A stretch of DNA of 64,000 nt from Pseudomonas sp. Q1-7 (GCF_028010285.1 NZ_CP116304.1:2992501-3056500); one strand, 5' to 3'. Shown: positions 34,326 to 44,664, counted from the first letter of the stretch. Translations and numbers: made by a program. Notes: generated from the letters alone by a model not told the origin.

Positions 34326-35663
34326 ATGATCCAATCTCATACCACTCGCATCGCTCCCGATCCCCAGCTTCACCAGGGCGGCATGTTCAGCAAGGTCCGC
34401 GGCGCCATGGCCGTCGGCAAGATGCGCTGGGGCATGCTCGCCCTGGTGTTCTTCGCCACCACCCTGAACTACATCGACCGCGCCGCCCTGGGCGTGATGC
34501 AGCCCATCCTCGCCGAGAAGATGAGCTGGACCGCGATGGACTACGCCAACATCAACTTCTGGTTCCAGGTCGGCTATGCCATCGGCTTCCTTCTCCAAGG
34601 GCGCTTCATCGACAAGGTTGGCGTCAAGCGGGCGTTCTTCCTCGCGGTGCTGTTCTGGAGCATCGCCACCGGGGCCCATGGCCTGGCCACTTCAGCCGCT
34701 GGCTTCATGGTCTGCCGTTTCATTCTCGGCCTGACCGAAGCCGCCAACTACCCGGCCTGCGTGAAGACCACCCGGCTCTGGTTCCCGGCCGGCGAACGCG
34801 CCCTGGCCACAGGGATCTTCAATGCCGGCACCAACGTCGGCGCCATGGTCACTCCGGCCCTGCTACCGCTGATCCTCAGCGTCTGGGGCTGGCAGGCCGC
34901 CTTCGTCGGCATGGGCTGCCTGGGCCTGGTCTGGCTGGTGTTCTGGTCGATCAACTACTTCAACCCGGAAGAGCATCCGCGCGTGAAGCCGAGCGAACTG
35001 GACTACATCAACCAGGCGGTCGAGCCCGAGCCGGTCAAGGTGCCCTTCAGCCGCATTCTGCGCATGCGTGGCACCTGGGCCTTTGCCCTGGCCTACTCGA
35101 TCACCGCCCCGGTGTTCTGGTTCTACCTCTACTGGCTGCCGCCCTTCCTCAACCAGCAGTACGGCCTGGGCATCAGCGTGACCCAGATGGGCATCCCCCT
35201 GATTTTGATCTGGCTGACCGCCGACTTCGGCAGCGTGGGTGGCGGCATCCTCAGCTCCTGGCTGATCGGCCGCGGCGTCAAACCCATCACCGCCCGCCTG
35301 TCCTCCATGCTGATCTTCGCCTGCACCATCGTCGGCGTGGTCTTCGCTGCCAACGCCAGCGGCCTGTGGGTCGCCGTCCTGGCCATCGCCCTGGCCGTGG
35401 GTGCTCACCAGGCCTGGACCGCCAACATCTGGAGCCTGGTGATGGACTACACGCCCAAGCACCTGATGAGCACCGTGTTCGGCTTTGGCGGCATGTGCGC
35501 CGCAATCGGCGGCATGTTCATGACCCAGATCGTCGGCGGCGTGCTGACCGCCACCAACAACAACTACGCCGTGCTCTTCACCATGATCCCGGCCATGTAC
35601 TTCATCGCCCTCACCTGGCTGTACTTCATGGCCCCGCGCAAGATCGAACAGGCCCAGGGCTGA
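34326..35663 (+). CDS. MFS transporter, probable quinate/shikimate uptake (ACS-type)
   Basis: A 445-residue transporter with about 12 helices. It resembles the anion:cation symporter group: NYIDRAALGVMQPIL in helix 1, GRFIDKVGVKRAF in loop 2-3, GLTEAANYPACVKTTRLWFP around helix 4-5. It is divergent from quiC under shared operators, so uptake of quinate, shikimate or dehydroshikimate is the likely role. ATG 34326 is the best start although it has only a weak ribosome-binding site; the long upstream open frame crosses the regulatory palindromes and is not used. Confidence 0.82.
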   Translation: MIQSHTTRIAPDPQLHQGGMFSKVRGAMAVGKMRWGMLALVFFATTLNYIDRAALGVMQPILAEKMSWTAMDYANINFWFQVGYAIGFLLQGRFIDKVGVKRAFFLAVLFWSIATGAHGLATSAAGFMVCRFILGLTEAANYPACVKTTRLWFPAGERALATGIFNAGTNVGAMVTPALLPLILSVWGWQAAFVGMGCLGLVWLVFWSINYFNPEEHPRVKPSELDYINQAVEPEPVKVPFSRILRMRGTWAFALAYSITAPVFWFYLYWLPPFLNQQYGLGISVTQMGIPLILIWLTADFGSVGGGILSSWLIGRGVKPITARLSSMLIFACTIVGVVFAANASGLWVAVLAIALAVGAHQAWTANIWSLVMDYTPKHLMSTVFGFGGMCAAIGGMFMTQIVGGVLTATNNNYAVLFTMIPAMYFIALTWLYFMAPRKIEQAQG

Positions 35664-35672
35664 TCCACCCTC

Positions 35673-35705
35673 GCGGAGGTCCGGCCGGGCCTCCGCCTCC
35701 CCTTC
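35673..35705 (+). terminator. Hairpin after the MFS gene
   Basis: GCGGAGG (35673-35679) pairs with CCTCCGC (35690-35696), followed by a pyrimidine-rich stretch. It lies between two convergent genes and could serve both. Confidence 0.5.
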
Positions 35706-35742
35706 TCCGCTTGCCCCTTTTCTCCAACCCACGCCCCGAAGC

Positions 35743-36621
35743 TCAACCCCTGCGCTGCAACCACGCCGCGCCCAGGCCGCTCAGGCAGATGATGGCAATG
35801 CCCACCAGGCTGGTGGCATCCGGTCGCTGGGAAAAGAGCACGAAGCCCAACAGCCCGGCGAAGACGATCTGGCAGTAGCCAAAAGGCGCCAGCAAGGCCG
35901 GTGCCGCCACGCGGAAAGCCTGGGTCAGCAGCAGGTGCGCGGTCATGCCGGCCCCGCCGAGAAGCAGCATCAGCACGCCATGCTCCAGGCTTGGCAGTTG
36001 CCAGAAGAACGGCACCATCGCGCTCATCGCCAGGGTGTTGCACAGCCCCGCGAAGAAGTTGCTGGTGGTCGGGCTGTCGTGGGCCGCGACCTTGCGCGTG
36101 AGCAACTGGTAGAAGCAGAAGCCCAAGGCCGAGCAGAAGGGAAACAGGATGGCCGGCGTGAAGAGTTCGCCGCCGGGGTGCACCACCACCAACACACCCA
36201 GGAAACCCAGCACAACGGCCAGCCACTGGCCAGGACTGACCTTTTCCTTCAGCAAGGGTACCGACAGTGCCGTGACCAGCACCGGAGCGAGGAAGTTGAC
36301 TGCCGTGGCTTCCGCCAGAGGGATGTATTGCAGGCCGGCGGTGAACAGCAGGCTGGTACTCAGCAGACTCAGGGCCCGCAGCAACTGAAGCCCTGGCCGC
36401 CCGGTGCGCAGCACGCGCAAACCGGCCTGGGGCAGGAAGATCCCGGCCATCAGCAAGGTATGCACCAGGTAACGGGCCCAGACGATCATGACGACCGGAT
36501 AGAGGCCACCGAGGAACTTGGACAGGGCGTCATGCCCCGCGAAGAGAAAGGTCGCCAGCACCACCAGCAGGATGCCCCGCAGCGGTTGGTTAACTCCGGA
36601 CAAAGGGGCATTAGTGGTCAT
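35743..36621 (-). CDS. EamA/DMT-superfamily transporter
   Basis: A 292-residue membrane protein with ten predicted helices in two EamA repeats (about residues 10-140 and 150-285). Typical stretches are FAGHDALSKFLGGLYPVVMIVWARY and PLAEATAVNFLAPVLVTALSVPLLKEK. Members export amino acids, nucleotides or other metabolites; the substrate is unknown. ATG 36621 removes an unlikely polar extension. It sits within the quinate region but has no obvious regulatory link. Confidence 0.8.
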   Translation of the reverse strand: MTTNAPLSGVNQPLRGILLVVLATFLFAGHDALSKFLGGLYPVVMIVWARYLVHTLLMAGIFLPQAGLRVLRTGRPGLQLLRALSLLSTSLLFTAGLQYIPLAEATAVNFLAPVLVTALSVPLLKEKVSPGQWLAVVLGFLGVLVVVHPGGELFTPAILFPFCSALGFCFYQLLTRKVAAHDSPTTSNFFAGLCNTLAMSAMVPFFWQLPSLEHGVLMLLLGGAGMTAHLLLTQAFRVAAPALLAPFGYCQIVFAGLLGFVLFSQRPDATSLVGIAIICLSGLGAAWLQRRG

Positions 36622-36679
36622 GGGGCACTCGAAGAAAGCTCGCGGCCCAGCCGACCGCGCGAAAGTTGAGGGCAAGGGT

Positions 36680-36904
36680 TCAGTGGCGACTCAGCGGCAA
36701 CCGAGCCTTACCCAGGGCCATCCGCACCCGCTCACGGGGGCCGACGCCCTGCCCCAGCAAATACCACGAGGCAATTTCCAGACTCAGGGGCAGTTTCGCC
36801 GGCAACGTCCGCAGCCAGCCGGAGAGGTCGCACGGTCGGGCGTTACCCGGGCGAGTAGGTGCGGGGGTCGTCAGGGCGGCAAGGAAGAGAACGTGCTCAG
36901 TCAT
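36680..36904 (-). CDS. Small hypothetical protein
   Basis: A 74-residue open frame starting MTEHVLFLAALTTPAPTRPG and ending in RVRMALGKARLPLSRH. GAGAAGAG precedes ATG 36904. It is basic at the C-terminus and has no motif I recognise. It lies 58 bp upstream of the DMT transporter on the same strand. Its composition is compatible with coding, but it could be spurious. Confidence 0.4.
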   Translation of the reverse strand: MTEHVLFLAALTTPAPTRPGNARPCDLSGWLRTLPAKLPLSLEIASWYLLGQGVGPRERVRMALGKARLPLSRH

Positions 36905-37164
36905 GCTCTTCTCGGAATCCAGTTCCAGAATTGAATTTGCGATATTTAGAACGTGGTTCCACATTAGCGCAAGTGGAAAATGCGCCACGTCGACAGCGAG
37001 GCTGATTCATCGCCGGGCAGGACAGTGTTCAAGGGTGCTGAGGGAACTCTTTCACTCGTGAAGCAGGCCACAGGCCCGCGCTATCGCGCGTCCAGCGTCA
37101 ATCACGAAGGAGTCCGCGCCCTCGAGGCAGAGCGCGGGGACCGGCAGAAAGTCGTCTTCCTGGT

Positions 37165-37947
37165 TCAGACGAAGAATTCGGACGCCTGGCTGGCTGCCGA
37201 TAGTTCGTCCACCGCCGCCAGCAATTGCGGCGCCACTTCGTGCAGGCGCGCTTCGGGCAGGCGCGCGCTGGGACCGGCGACACTGAGTACGCCTATCGCC
37301 TTGCCGGTGCGTGGAGCACGCACCACGGCGGCCAACGCCGACATGCCGACCGACGAACTTTCCATCACCCAGGCATAGCCGTGCTCCCGCGCCAGACGCA
37401 GGCGCTCGAGCAGTTCGATGTTGGAACGCGGCGCGTTGGGGCCGAAGTCCCGCGGATCGGCGATGCCCTGGCGCTCCACCAGCACCAGGGCCTCGGCATC
37501 ACTCAGGCTGGCCAGCCAGGCATGCCCGGAGGCGGTGTAGAACAGCGGCGCGTCGCGCCCCATGTCGGGGTCGTAGCGCAAGCCGGAACGCGCGCCCTGG
37601 GATTTTGCGATCCAGGTCAGGCGGTCGTCTTCGATCACGCCCAAGCGCACCAGCTCACCGGTTTCCTGGGCCAGGCGATCAAGGATCGGCTGGACGATGT
37701 CCGCGCCGCTGCTGGCCAGATAGCGGAACGCCATGGCCACCAGGCGGGTGGACAACTGGTAGCGGCTGTTCTCCGGGTTCTGCCGCACATAACCAAGACG
37801 GATCAGCTCGGCCAGCATGCGGTGGGTAGCGCTCTTGGGAATCTGCAGCTCATCCGCCAGCACCTGCATCGGCAGTCCGCGCGGGTCGGCGGTCAGGCGT
37901 TCCAGGAGATTGAAGGCACGTTCGATCTGGCTACCGGCCATGGGCAT
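37165..37947 (-). CDS. IclR-family regulator, probable quinate/shikimate gene control
   Basis: A 260-residue IclR protein. The winged helix is near residues 25-55 (MQVLADELQIPKSATHRMLAEL) and the C-terminal GAF-like effector domain includes GRDAPLFYTASGHAWLASL. It is divergent from the OprD-type porin gene, with GTTCGATGATCGAAC between them. ATG 37947 and ATG 37941 are both possible; AGAGGA serves either. Likely a second regulator of aromatic-acid uptake beside PcaR and the TetR protein. Confidence 0.82.
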   Translation of the reverse strand: MPMAGSQIERAFNLLERLTADPRGLPMQVLADELQIPKSATHRMLAELIRLGYVRQNPENSRYQLSTRLVAMAFRYLASSGADIVQPILDRLAQETGELVRLGVIEDDRLTWIAKSQGARSGLRYDPDMGRDAPLFYTASGHAWLASLSDAEALVLVERQGIADPRDFGPNAPRSNIELLERLRLAREHGYAWVMESSSVGMSALAAVVRAPRTGKAIGVLSVAGPSARLPEARLHEVAPQLLAAVDELSAASQASEFFV

Positions 37948-38042
37948 GGGTCCTCTTCGCTGTGGGGCGATTCTAGAAGACAACGCCTGCCCCATGAAAC
38001 CTGGAACGGGAAGATGACAGGCTGCAGATTCGCCGGAAGAAA

Positions 38043-38062
38043 TGTACGAAATGGTTAGTTCT
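38043..38062 (+). promoter_or_regulatory. Putative quinate-regulon TetR operator before the porin gene
   Basis: TGTACGAAATGGTTAGTTCT matches 33822-33841 at 16 of 20 positions, including TGTACGAA and GGTTAGTT. Confidence 0.65.
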
Positions 38063-38077
38063 GTTCGATGATCGAAC
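38063..38077. promoter_or_regulatory. IclR/PcaR-type palindrome before the porin gene
   Basis: GTTCGAT, G, ATCGAAC, a perfect 15-bp palindrome, directly next to the TetR-type site, in the same order as at 33822-33862. Confidence 0.7.
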
Positions 38078-38215
38078 GGAAGCGTCCCCCGTCGATTGAA
38101 CCCGGCGCCCACCGATTTCACTATCGCCCCAGGTGCGAGGCGTTGCCGCAACCCGCCTGCGATCCCCGCAATGCCTTGCCTGTTACCTGCATAAATACAA
38201 GAAAGGTCGATCACC

Positions 38216-38320
38216 ATGCCCACCCCCTACGCCTCGCCGCCCGACGCGGCACCGTTGCCTGGCCACGTCCCCGAATGCGCCTTCTTCCTTCGCCTGAGCG
38301 GGTGCCGCAAAGCGCGCTGA
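38216..38320 (+). other. Possible 34-codon leader ORF or gene remnant
   Basis: ATG 38216 to TGA 38318-38320 encodes MPTPYASPPDAAPLPGHVPE and a short basic tail. AAAGG lies 10-14 bases upstream. It could be a translated leader of the porin mRNA or the 5' stump of a deleted gene. I do not recognise the peptide. Confidence 0.25.
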
Positions 38321-38415
38321 CACCCACGCCATCCAAAGCCTGACGCGTATTCGTGCAACAGCCGCGAAGGGCTTCCTGCGCCCCGACAACCATGAACACA
38401 GAGGCTAGACCCACC

Positions 38416-39678
38416 ATGAAATCCACTCGCCGTCCATGCTTCGCCCCCTGCGCCCTTGCTGCCGCCGTCTTCCTTGTCGCCCAGCCCCTTCAGGCTGCGG
38501 ACGGGGGCGGCTTCGCCGAAGACGCCAAGGTCGGCCTGAACCTGCGCAACTTCTACATCAACCGCAACTTCGTGAACCCGACCAACCCCCAGGGCAAGGC
38601 CGAGGAATGGACCCAGAGCTTCATCCTCGACGCCCGCTCCGGCTTCACCGAAGGGCCGGTGGGGTTTGGCGTGGACCTGCTCGGCCTGCTCGCGGTCAAA
38701 CTCGACGGCGGCAAGGGCACCCGCGGCACCCAGTTGCTGCCGGTGCATGACGACGGTCGCCCGGCCGACGACTTCGGCCGCCTGGCCGCGGCCGGCAAGA
38801 TGCGCGTGTCGAAGACCGAGTTGAAAGTCGGCGAATGGATGCCGGTGCTGCCGATCCTCCGCGCCGACGACGGCCGCTCCCTGCCGCAGACCTTCCAGGG
38901 CGGCCAGGTCACCTCCCAGGAGCTCGACGGCCTGACCCTGTACGGCGGCCAGTTCCGCCAGAACAGCCCGCGCAACGACGCCAGCCTGGAAGATATGTCG
39001 ATGAACGGCCGCGCCGCCTTCACCTCCGACCGCTTCAACTTCGCCGGCGGCGAGTACGCCTTCAACGAGAAGCGCACCCTGGTCGGCCTGTGGTACGCCG
39101 AGCTGGACGACATCTACCAGCAGCAGTACCTGCAACTGACGCACAGCCAGCCCGTGGGCGACTGGACCCTGAGCGCCAACCTCGGCTACTTCGACGGCAA
39201 GGAGAACGGCAGCGCCCTGGCCGGCGACCTGGACAACCGCACCTGGTCCGCCCTGCTCTCCGCCAAATACGGTGGCAACACCTTCTCCCTCGGCCTGCAG
39301 AAGGTCAGCGGCGACAACGCCTGGATGCGCGTCAACGGCACCAGCGGCGGCACCCTGGCCAACGACAGCTACAACTCCAGCTTCGACAACGCCAAGGAAG
39401 AGTCCTGGCAACTGCGCCACGACTACAACTTCGCCGCCCTCGGCGTGCCCGGGCTGACCCTGATGAACCGCTACATCAGCGGCGAGGACGCCCACATCGG
39501 CACGGTGACCGACGGCAAGGAATGGGTGCGCGAGACCGAGCTGGCCTATGTCGTGCAGTCCGGGGTGTTCAAGGCGCTCAGCGTGAAGTGGCGCAACGCG
39601 AGCGTCCGCCGCGACTTCAGCAACAACGAGTTCGACGAGAACCGTCTGATCATCAACTACCCGCTGTCGATTCTCTGA
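38416..39678 (+). CDS. OprD-family outer-membrane porin, probable quinate/shikimate uptake
   Basis: A 420-residue OprD-type porin. The signal peptide of about 30 residues has two arginines then a hydrophobic core and ends near LQAADGGG. OprD features include LNLRNFYINRNF, KAEEWTQSFILDARSGFT and the terminal strand LIINYPLSIL. It differs from the BenF-like copy at 8352 but is clearly a paralogue. Promoter sites shared with the quinate transporter suggest it carries quinate, shikimate or protocatechuate. ATG 38416 gives a proper signal peptide; upstream starts do not. Confidence 0.85.
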   Translation: MKSTRRPCFAPCALAAAVFLVAQPLQAADGGGFAEDAKVGLNLRNFYINRNFVNPTNPQGKAEEWTQSFILDARSGFTEGPVGFGVDLLGLLAVKLDGGKGTRGTQLLPVHDDGRPADDFGRLAAAGKMRVSKTELKVGEWMPVLPILRADDGRSLPQTFQGGQVTSQELDGLTLYGGQFRQNSPRNDASLEDMSMNGRAAFTSDRFNFAGGEYAFNEKRTLVGLWYAELDDIYQQQYLQLTHSQPVGDWTLSANLGYFDGKENGSALAGDLDNRTWSALLSAKYGGNTFSLGLQKVSGDNAWMRVNGTSGGTLANDSYNSSFDNAKEESWQLRHDYNFAALGVPGLTLMNRYISGEDAHIGTVTDGKEWVRETELAYVVQSGVFKALSVKWRNASVRRDFSNNEFDENRLIINYPLSIL

Positions 39679-39694
39679 CCCCGACAGGGCCGGC

Positions 39695-39768
39695 CGATGG
39701 GTTGGCGTAGAGCGCAGCGAAACCCAACGCCACAAAACGATGGGTTTCGTACCTCTACCCATCCTACG
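39695..39768. repeat. GTAGGATGGGT/GAAACCCATC palindromic repeat, copy 4
   Basis: GATGGGTTGGCGTAGAGCG with GCGAAACCCAACG, then ACGATGGGTTTCGTACCTC and TACCCATCCTACG. It follows the porin stop. Confidence 0.75.
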
Positions 39769-39874
39769 TCTACCCCCCAGCGCCGAGCGCACCGAGGCCC
39801 AACGCGGCGAGGCCTACATCGCGGGGATGCAGGTGACGGGCGCTTGAACGGCTGTTGGGCGAGTCTACCCCCAA

Positions 39875-39911
39875 TGAAAACGCCGCCCGGATGCGTGGTC
39901 CGGGCGGCGTT
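39875..39911 (-). terminator. Strong intrinsic terminator after pcaC
   Basis: A perfect 13-bp stem AACGCCGCCCGGA/TCCGGGCGGCGTT with a 7-nt loop is followed on the minus strand by TTTTC. It lies 19 bp beyond the pcaC stop and marks the end of the pcaBDC transcript. Confidence 0.85.
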
Positions 39912-39930
39912 CGGGTGTTGCTCGTTCAGG

Positions 39931-40326
39931 TCAGCCCTGGAGCGATTCCACGCCCAGTTCGTCCCACACGGCCTCGGCCAGGTGGAACGTGGCGTTGGCC
40001 GCCGGGATACCGCAGTAGATCGCGCTCTGCATGATCACTTCCTTGATCTCGTCGCGGGTCACGCCATTGTTCTTCGCCGCCCGCAGGTGCAGCTTCAGCT
40101 CGCCTTCGCGGTTCATGCCGATCAGCATGGCGATGGTCACCAGACTGCGGGTGTGGCGCGGCAGGCCCGGGCGGGTCCAGATATCACCCCAGGCATGGCG
40201 GGTGATCATGTCCTGGAACTCTTCATTGAACGGCGTGAGGTTCTGCAGGCTGCGGTCCACATGGGCATCGCCCAGCACCTCGCGACGCACCTGCATGCCA
40301 GCTTCGTAGCGCTCTTTCTCGTCCAT
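39931..40326 (-). CDS. pcaC: 4-Carboxymuconolactone decarboxylase
   Basis: A 131-residue helical protein of the carboxymuconolactone decarboxylase family. RYEAGMQVRREVLGDAHVDR at the N-terminus and RHTRSLVTIAMLIGMNREGELKLHL are highly conserved. It converts gamma-carboxymuconolactone to beta-ketoadipate enol-lactone. It is a stand-alone PcaC, not fused to PcaD as in some bacteria. It is the last gene of pcaBDC, 14 bp after pcaD. Confidence 0.94.
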   Translation of the reverse strand: MDEKERYEAGMQVRREVLGDAHVDRSLQNLTPFNEEFQDMITRHAWGDIWTRPGLPRHTRSLVTIAMLIGMNREGELKLHLRAAKNNGVTRDEIKEVIMQSAIYCGIPAANATFHLAEAVWDELGVESLQG

Positions 40327-40340
40327 TGGGAACTCCGGCT

Positions 40341-41129
40341 TCAGGCGGTCAGGAAAGCCAGCACGCGCTCACTGAACGCATCGGCGGCCTGCACGTTGGA
40401 CAGGTGCGCGGCATGGAACTCCACCAATTCGGCAACGGCGATGCGTTCCTGCATGAAGCGGCCGTGCTCGGTGGTGGTCACCGGATCGCCACTGCCACAG
40501 ACGATCAGGGTCGGTGCGCGAATACCCGCGATCTGCTCGCGGTAGTCAGCGTCACGCACGGCGGCGCAGTTGGCGGCGTACCCCTCGGGCGAGGTCTGCG
40601 CCAGCATGCCGACGATGGGCTCGACCTTGGTCGGCTGGGATTCGGCGAAATCCGCGGTGAACCAGCGGGAAATGGAGGCATCGCGCAGGTCGCGCATGGC
40701 TTGGGCGCCACCGGACAACACGGTGTCGATGCGCGGGTTCCAGACTTCCGGGGCGCCGATCTTCGCGGCGGTGTTGCACAGCACCAGTCGCTGGATGCGT
40801 TCGGGGGCGTTGATGGCCAGCCACTGGCCGATCAGGCCGCCCATGGACAGGCCGCAGAAGCTGGCCTTCTGGATGTCCAGGGCGTCCAGCAGGGCCAGCA
40901 CGTCGCGCCCCAGTTGCTCGATGCTGTAGGGGCCTTCGCTGACCAGGGATTGGCCGTGGCCACGGGTGTCATAGCGCAGCACCTGGAAGTGCTGGGTGAA
41001 GGCCGGGATCTGTGCGTCCCACATGTGCAGGTCGGTGCCCAGGGAGTTGGACAGCACCAGCACCGGCGCACCAGCCGGGCCTTCGAGGAGGTAGTTCAGG
41101 TCGCCATCGGCGAGACGTACGGCAGGCAT
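40341..41129 (-). CDS. pcaD: 3-Oxoadipate enol-lactonase
   Basis: A 262-residue alpha/beta hydrolase. The nucleophile elbow GLSMGG has Ser95, the acid is Asp in GSGDPVT, and the base is His in AAHLSN. It opens beta-ketoadipate enol-lactone to beta-ketoadipate. It lies 9 bp after pcaB and 14 bp before pcaC in a tight operon. Confidence 0.94.
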   Translation of the reverse strand: MPAVRLADGDLNYLLEGPAGAPVLVLSNSLGTDLHMWDAQIPAFTQHFQVLRYDTRGHGQSLVSEGPYSIEQLGRDVLALLDALDIQKASFCGLSMGGLIGQWLAINAPERIQRLVLCNTAAKIGAPEVWNPRIDTVLSGGAQAMRDLRDASISRWFTADFAESQPTKVEPIVGMLAQTSPEGYAANCAAVRDADYREQIAGIRAPTLIVCGSGDPVTTTEHGRFMQERIAVAELVEFHAAHLSNVQAADAFSERVLAFLTA

Positions 41130-41138
41130 GGAAAACTC

Positions 41139-42500
41139 CTAGCGCGAGAAATGCTTGTGTTCAGCCAGGGCCTGGTCCACCCAGCGGCGGGCCTGGCCCA
41201 GGTAATGGGCGGGATCGAGCAGGCGATCCAGTTCATCGGAAGAAAGCTGTGCCCTGACCTCGGCATTGGCGCCGAGCACGCTACGCAGGTGGGCGCCCTC
41301 CTGCGCCGCCTGGCGGCAACACTGCTCCACCAGGTGATGGGCGGCGTCGCGGCCGATGCGCTGGGCCAGGGCGATGCTCACCGCCTCGGCCAGCACCAGG
41401 CCCCGGCTCAGGTCGAGGTTCTCGCGCATGCGCGCGACGTCCACTTCAAGGCCCGGAACCACCAGTAACGCCTGCTGCAAGGCACCGGAAACCAGGCAGC
41501 ACAACTCCGGCAAGGTTTCCCATTCGGCGTGCCACAGGCCGAGGCTGCGCTCGTGCTCCTGGGGCATCGCGGCGAACATGGTGGACACCAGGCCCGGCGC
41601 GCGGGTGGCGGCGCCGATCAGCACGGCGGCACTGACCGGATTGCGCTTGTGCGGCATGGTGGAAGACCCACCCTTGCCCGGCGCGGATGGCTCGAAGACT
41701 TCGCCTGCTTCGGTCTGCATCAACAGGCTCAGGTCGCGCCCCAGCTTGCCCAGGCTGCCGGCGATCAGGCCCAGCAGGCCGGCGAACTCCACCAGCCGGT
41801 CGCGCTGGGTGTGCCAAGGCTGTTCAGGGAGATTCAGGCCCAGTTCGCGAGCCAGGGCTTCGCTCACCGGCCAGGCCTGCTCGCCCAGCGCGGCCAGGCT
41901 GCCGGAGGCGCCGCCGAACTGCAGGCAGAACAGACGCGGCTCGAGTTCGGCCAGACGCTGGCGATGGCGAGTGACCGCGCCCAGCACGCCGGCCAGCTTC
42001 ATGCCGAGGGTGACCGGGGTGGCTTGCTGCAGCCAGGTGCGGCCGGCCAGGGGCGTGTCGGCATGGCGCTCGGCCTGCAGCGCAAGGGCATGGGCGAGCG
42101 CTGCCAGGTCCCGCTCCAACAGCGCGGCGGCGGCGCGCAATTGCAGCACCAGGCCAGTGTCCATGGCGTCCTGGCTGGTGGCGCCAAGGTGCACGTAGCG
42201 TTCGGCATCCGGGTTCTGGGCGGCGATTCGCTTGCCCAGGGCCTTCACCAGCGGAATGGCGGAGTTGCCGGCGGTGGCGATGGCCTGGGCCAGGGTAGCG
42301 GGGTCGTAGAGTTCGGCCTTGCACGCCGCCTCTATGGCGACGACGGCCTCGGTGGGAATCAGCCCGACGCGGGACTCGGCGCGCGCCAGGGCCGCCTCGA
42401 AGTCGAGCATGCCCTGCACCCGCCCCCGGTCGGAGAAGACCGCACGCATGGCAGGTGCCGTGAAGTAGGCATCGAAAAGTTGGTTGCTCGGGCTGTTCAA
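41139..42500 (-). CDS. pcaB: 3-Carboxy-cis,cis-muconate cycloisomerase
   Basis: A 453-residue fumarase/adenylosuccinase superfamily enzyme. The signature GGSSTMPHKRNP is at residues 277-288 and the catalytic-region stretch HLGATSQDAMDTG at 104-116. It lactonises 3-carboxymuconate from protocatechuate 3,4-cleavage. The start appears to be TTG 42500, supported by GGAG seven bases upstream; the next in-frame ATG would remove conserved residues. It follows a palindromic repeat that separates it from pcaF. Confidence 0.93.
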   Translation of the reverse strand: MNSPSNQLFDAYFTAPAMRAVFSDRGRVQGMLDFEAALARAESRVGLIPTEAVVAIEAACKAELYDPATLAQAIATAGNSAIPLVKALGKRIAAQNPDAERYVHLGATSQDAMDTGLVLQLRAAAALLERDLAALAHALALQAERHADTPLAGRTWLQQATPVTLGMKLAGVLGAVTRHRQRLAELEPRLFCLQFGGASGSLAALGEQAWPVSEALARELGLNLPEQPWHTQRDRLVEFAGLLGLIAGSLGKLGRDLSLLMQTEAGEVFEPSAPGKGGSSTMPHKRNPVSAAVLIGAATRAPGLVSTMFAAMPQEHERSLGLWHAEWETLPELCCLVSGALQQALLVVPGLEVDVARMRENLDLSRGLVLAEAVSIALAQRIGRDAAHHLVEQCCRQAAQEGAHLRSVLGANAEVRAQLSSDELDRLLDPAHYLGQARRWVDQALAEHKHFSR

Positions 42501-42577
42501 GCCAGTGCTCCAAAATGCGGTTTGGTGTTTTCTTTTATCGCAGCTGGCCCTTGCGAGCCAGTGGTGACAGGACTAGC

Positions 42578-42652
42578 CGTAGGATGGGTAGAGCGGAGCG
42601 AAACCCATGCGGTGTCGAATTGATGGGTTTCGCAGGCTCTACCCATCCTACG
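42578..42652. repeat. GTAGGATGGGT/GAAACCCATC palindromic repeat, copy 5
   Basis: CGTAGGATGGGTAGAGCGGA with GCGAAACCCATG, then TGATGGGTTTCGCAGGCTC with TACCCATCCTACG, between pcaF and pcaB. It may divide pcaIJF from pcaBDC at the RNA level. Confidence 0.8.
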
Positions 42653-42664
42653 CAGTTTGGCCTG

Positions 42665-43866
<1,202 letters not shown>

Positions 43867-43870
<4 letters not shown>

Positions 43871-44664
43871 TCCTCACCCCCTTGCTGGCCGTGGGCGGCG
43901 GCGGTGCGGGCTTCGAGGGCGCGCAGCGCGGTGAGTTCGGTCTCGTTGGGCGCCAGGGTCTCGCTCACGTTCGGCGCGAAGCGGATGGCCCAGCCGGTGT
44001 TCTCGATGACCTGCTCGCGGGTCACGCCCGGATGCAGCGAGGTGACGATGAATTCATGGGTGCCGGCTTCCGGCTCCATGATGCAGAGGTCGGTGATGAT
44101 GGCCACCGGCCCCTTGCCGGGCAGGCCCAGCTGTTGGCGGTGGTCGCCGCCTTCGCCGTGGCCCACGGAGGTGATGAAGGCCAGCTTGTCGACGAAGGTG
44201 CGGTGGGACTGCTTGAGGATGATCAGCACTTCCTTGGCGGAACCGGCGATCTCCGGAGCACCGCCGGCGCCCGGCAGGCGTACTTTCGGGCTGTTGTAGT
44301 CGCCGATCACGGTGGTGTTGATGTTGCCGAAGCGGTCCACCTGGGCCGCGCCGAGGAAACCGACGTCGATACGGCCGCCCTGCAGCCAGTAGCGGAAGAT
44401 TTCGCCGGTGGGCACCACGGTGTCGGCGGTTTCGGCCAGTTCGCCGTCGCCGATGGACAGCGGCAGTACGCTCGGCTTGGCACCGATGGGGCCGGACTCA
44501 TAGATCAGCACCACGTCCGGCGACGAAGTCAGGCGCGCCAGGTTGGCGGCCTTGGACGGCAGGCCGATGCCGACGAAGCAGACGGCGCCGTTCTGCAGGC
44601 GGCGGGCGGCCGCCACGGTCATCATTTCATTGGTGCTGTAGTCACGGGGAGATTGAGCGCTCAT
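43867..44664 (-). CDS. pcaJ: 3-Oxoadipate:succinyl-CoA transferase subunit B
   Basis: A 265-residue beta subunit of a family I CoA-transferase. The CoA-accepting glutamate is probably Glu56 in [22 protein letters not shown] is near the N-terminus. It activates beta-ketoadipate with CoA from succinyl-CoA together with PcaI. ATG 44664 shares one base with the pcaI stop (TGATG), so translation is coupled. Confidence 0.93.

Larger units (their letters stand above)
37948..38415. other. 468-bp divergent spacer, IclR gene to porin gene
   Basis: It contains a TetR-type site (38043-38062) and an IclR/PcaR-type palindrome (38063-38077) within 35 bp. A 34-codon open frame (38216-38320, MPTPYASPPDAAPLPGHVPE) follows, preceded by AAAGG. 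It could be a leader ORF or a gene remnant. Nothing else is recognised. Confidence 0.5.

Noticed and set aside
39778-39847. Short protein-like stretch (SAERTEAQRGEAYIAGMQVT) after the quinate porin
   Set aside because: It might be the last codons of a deleted gene, but there is no start and too little sequence to identify.
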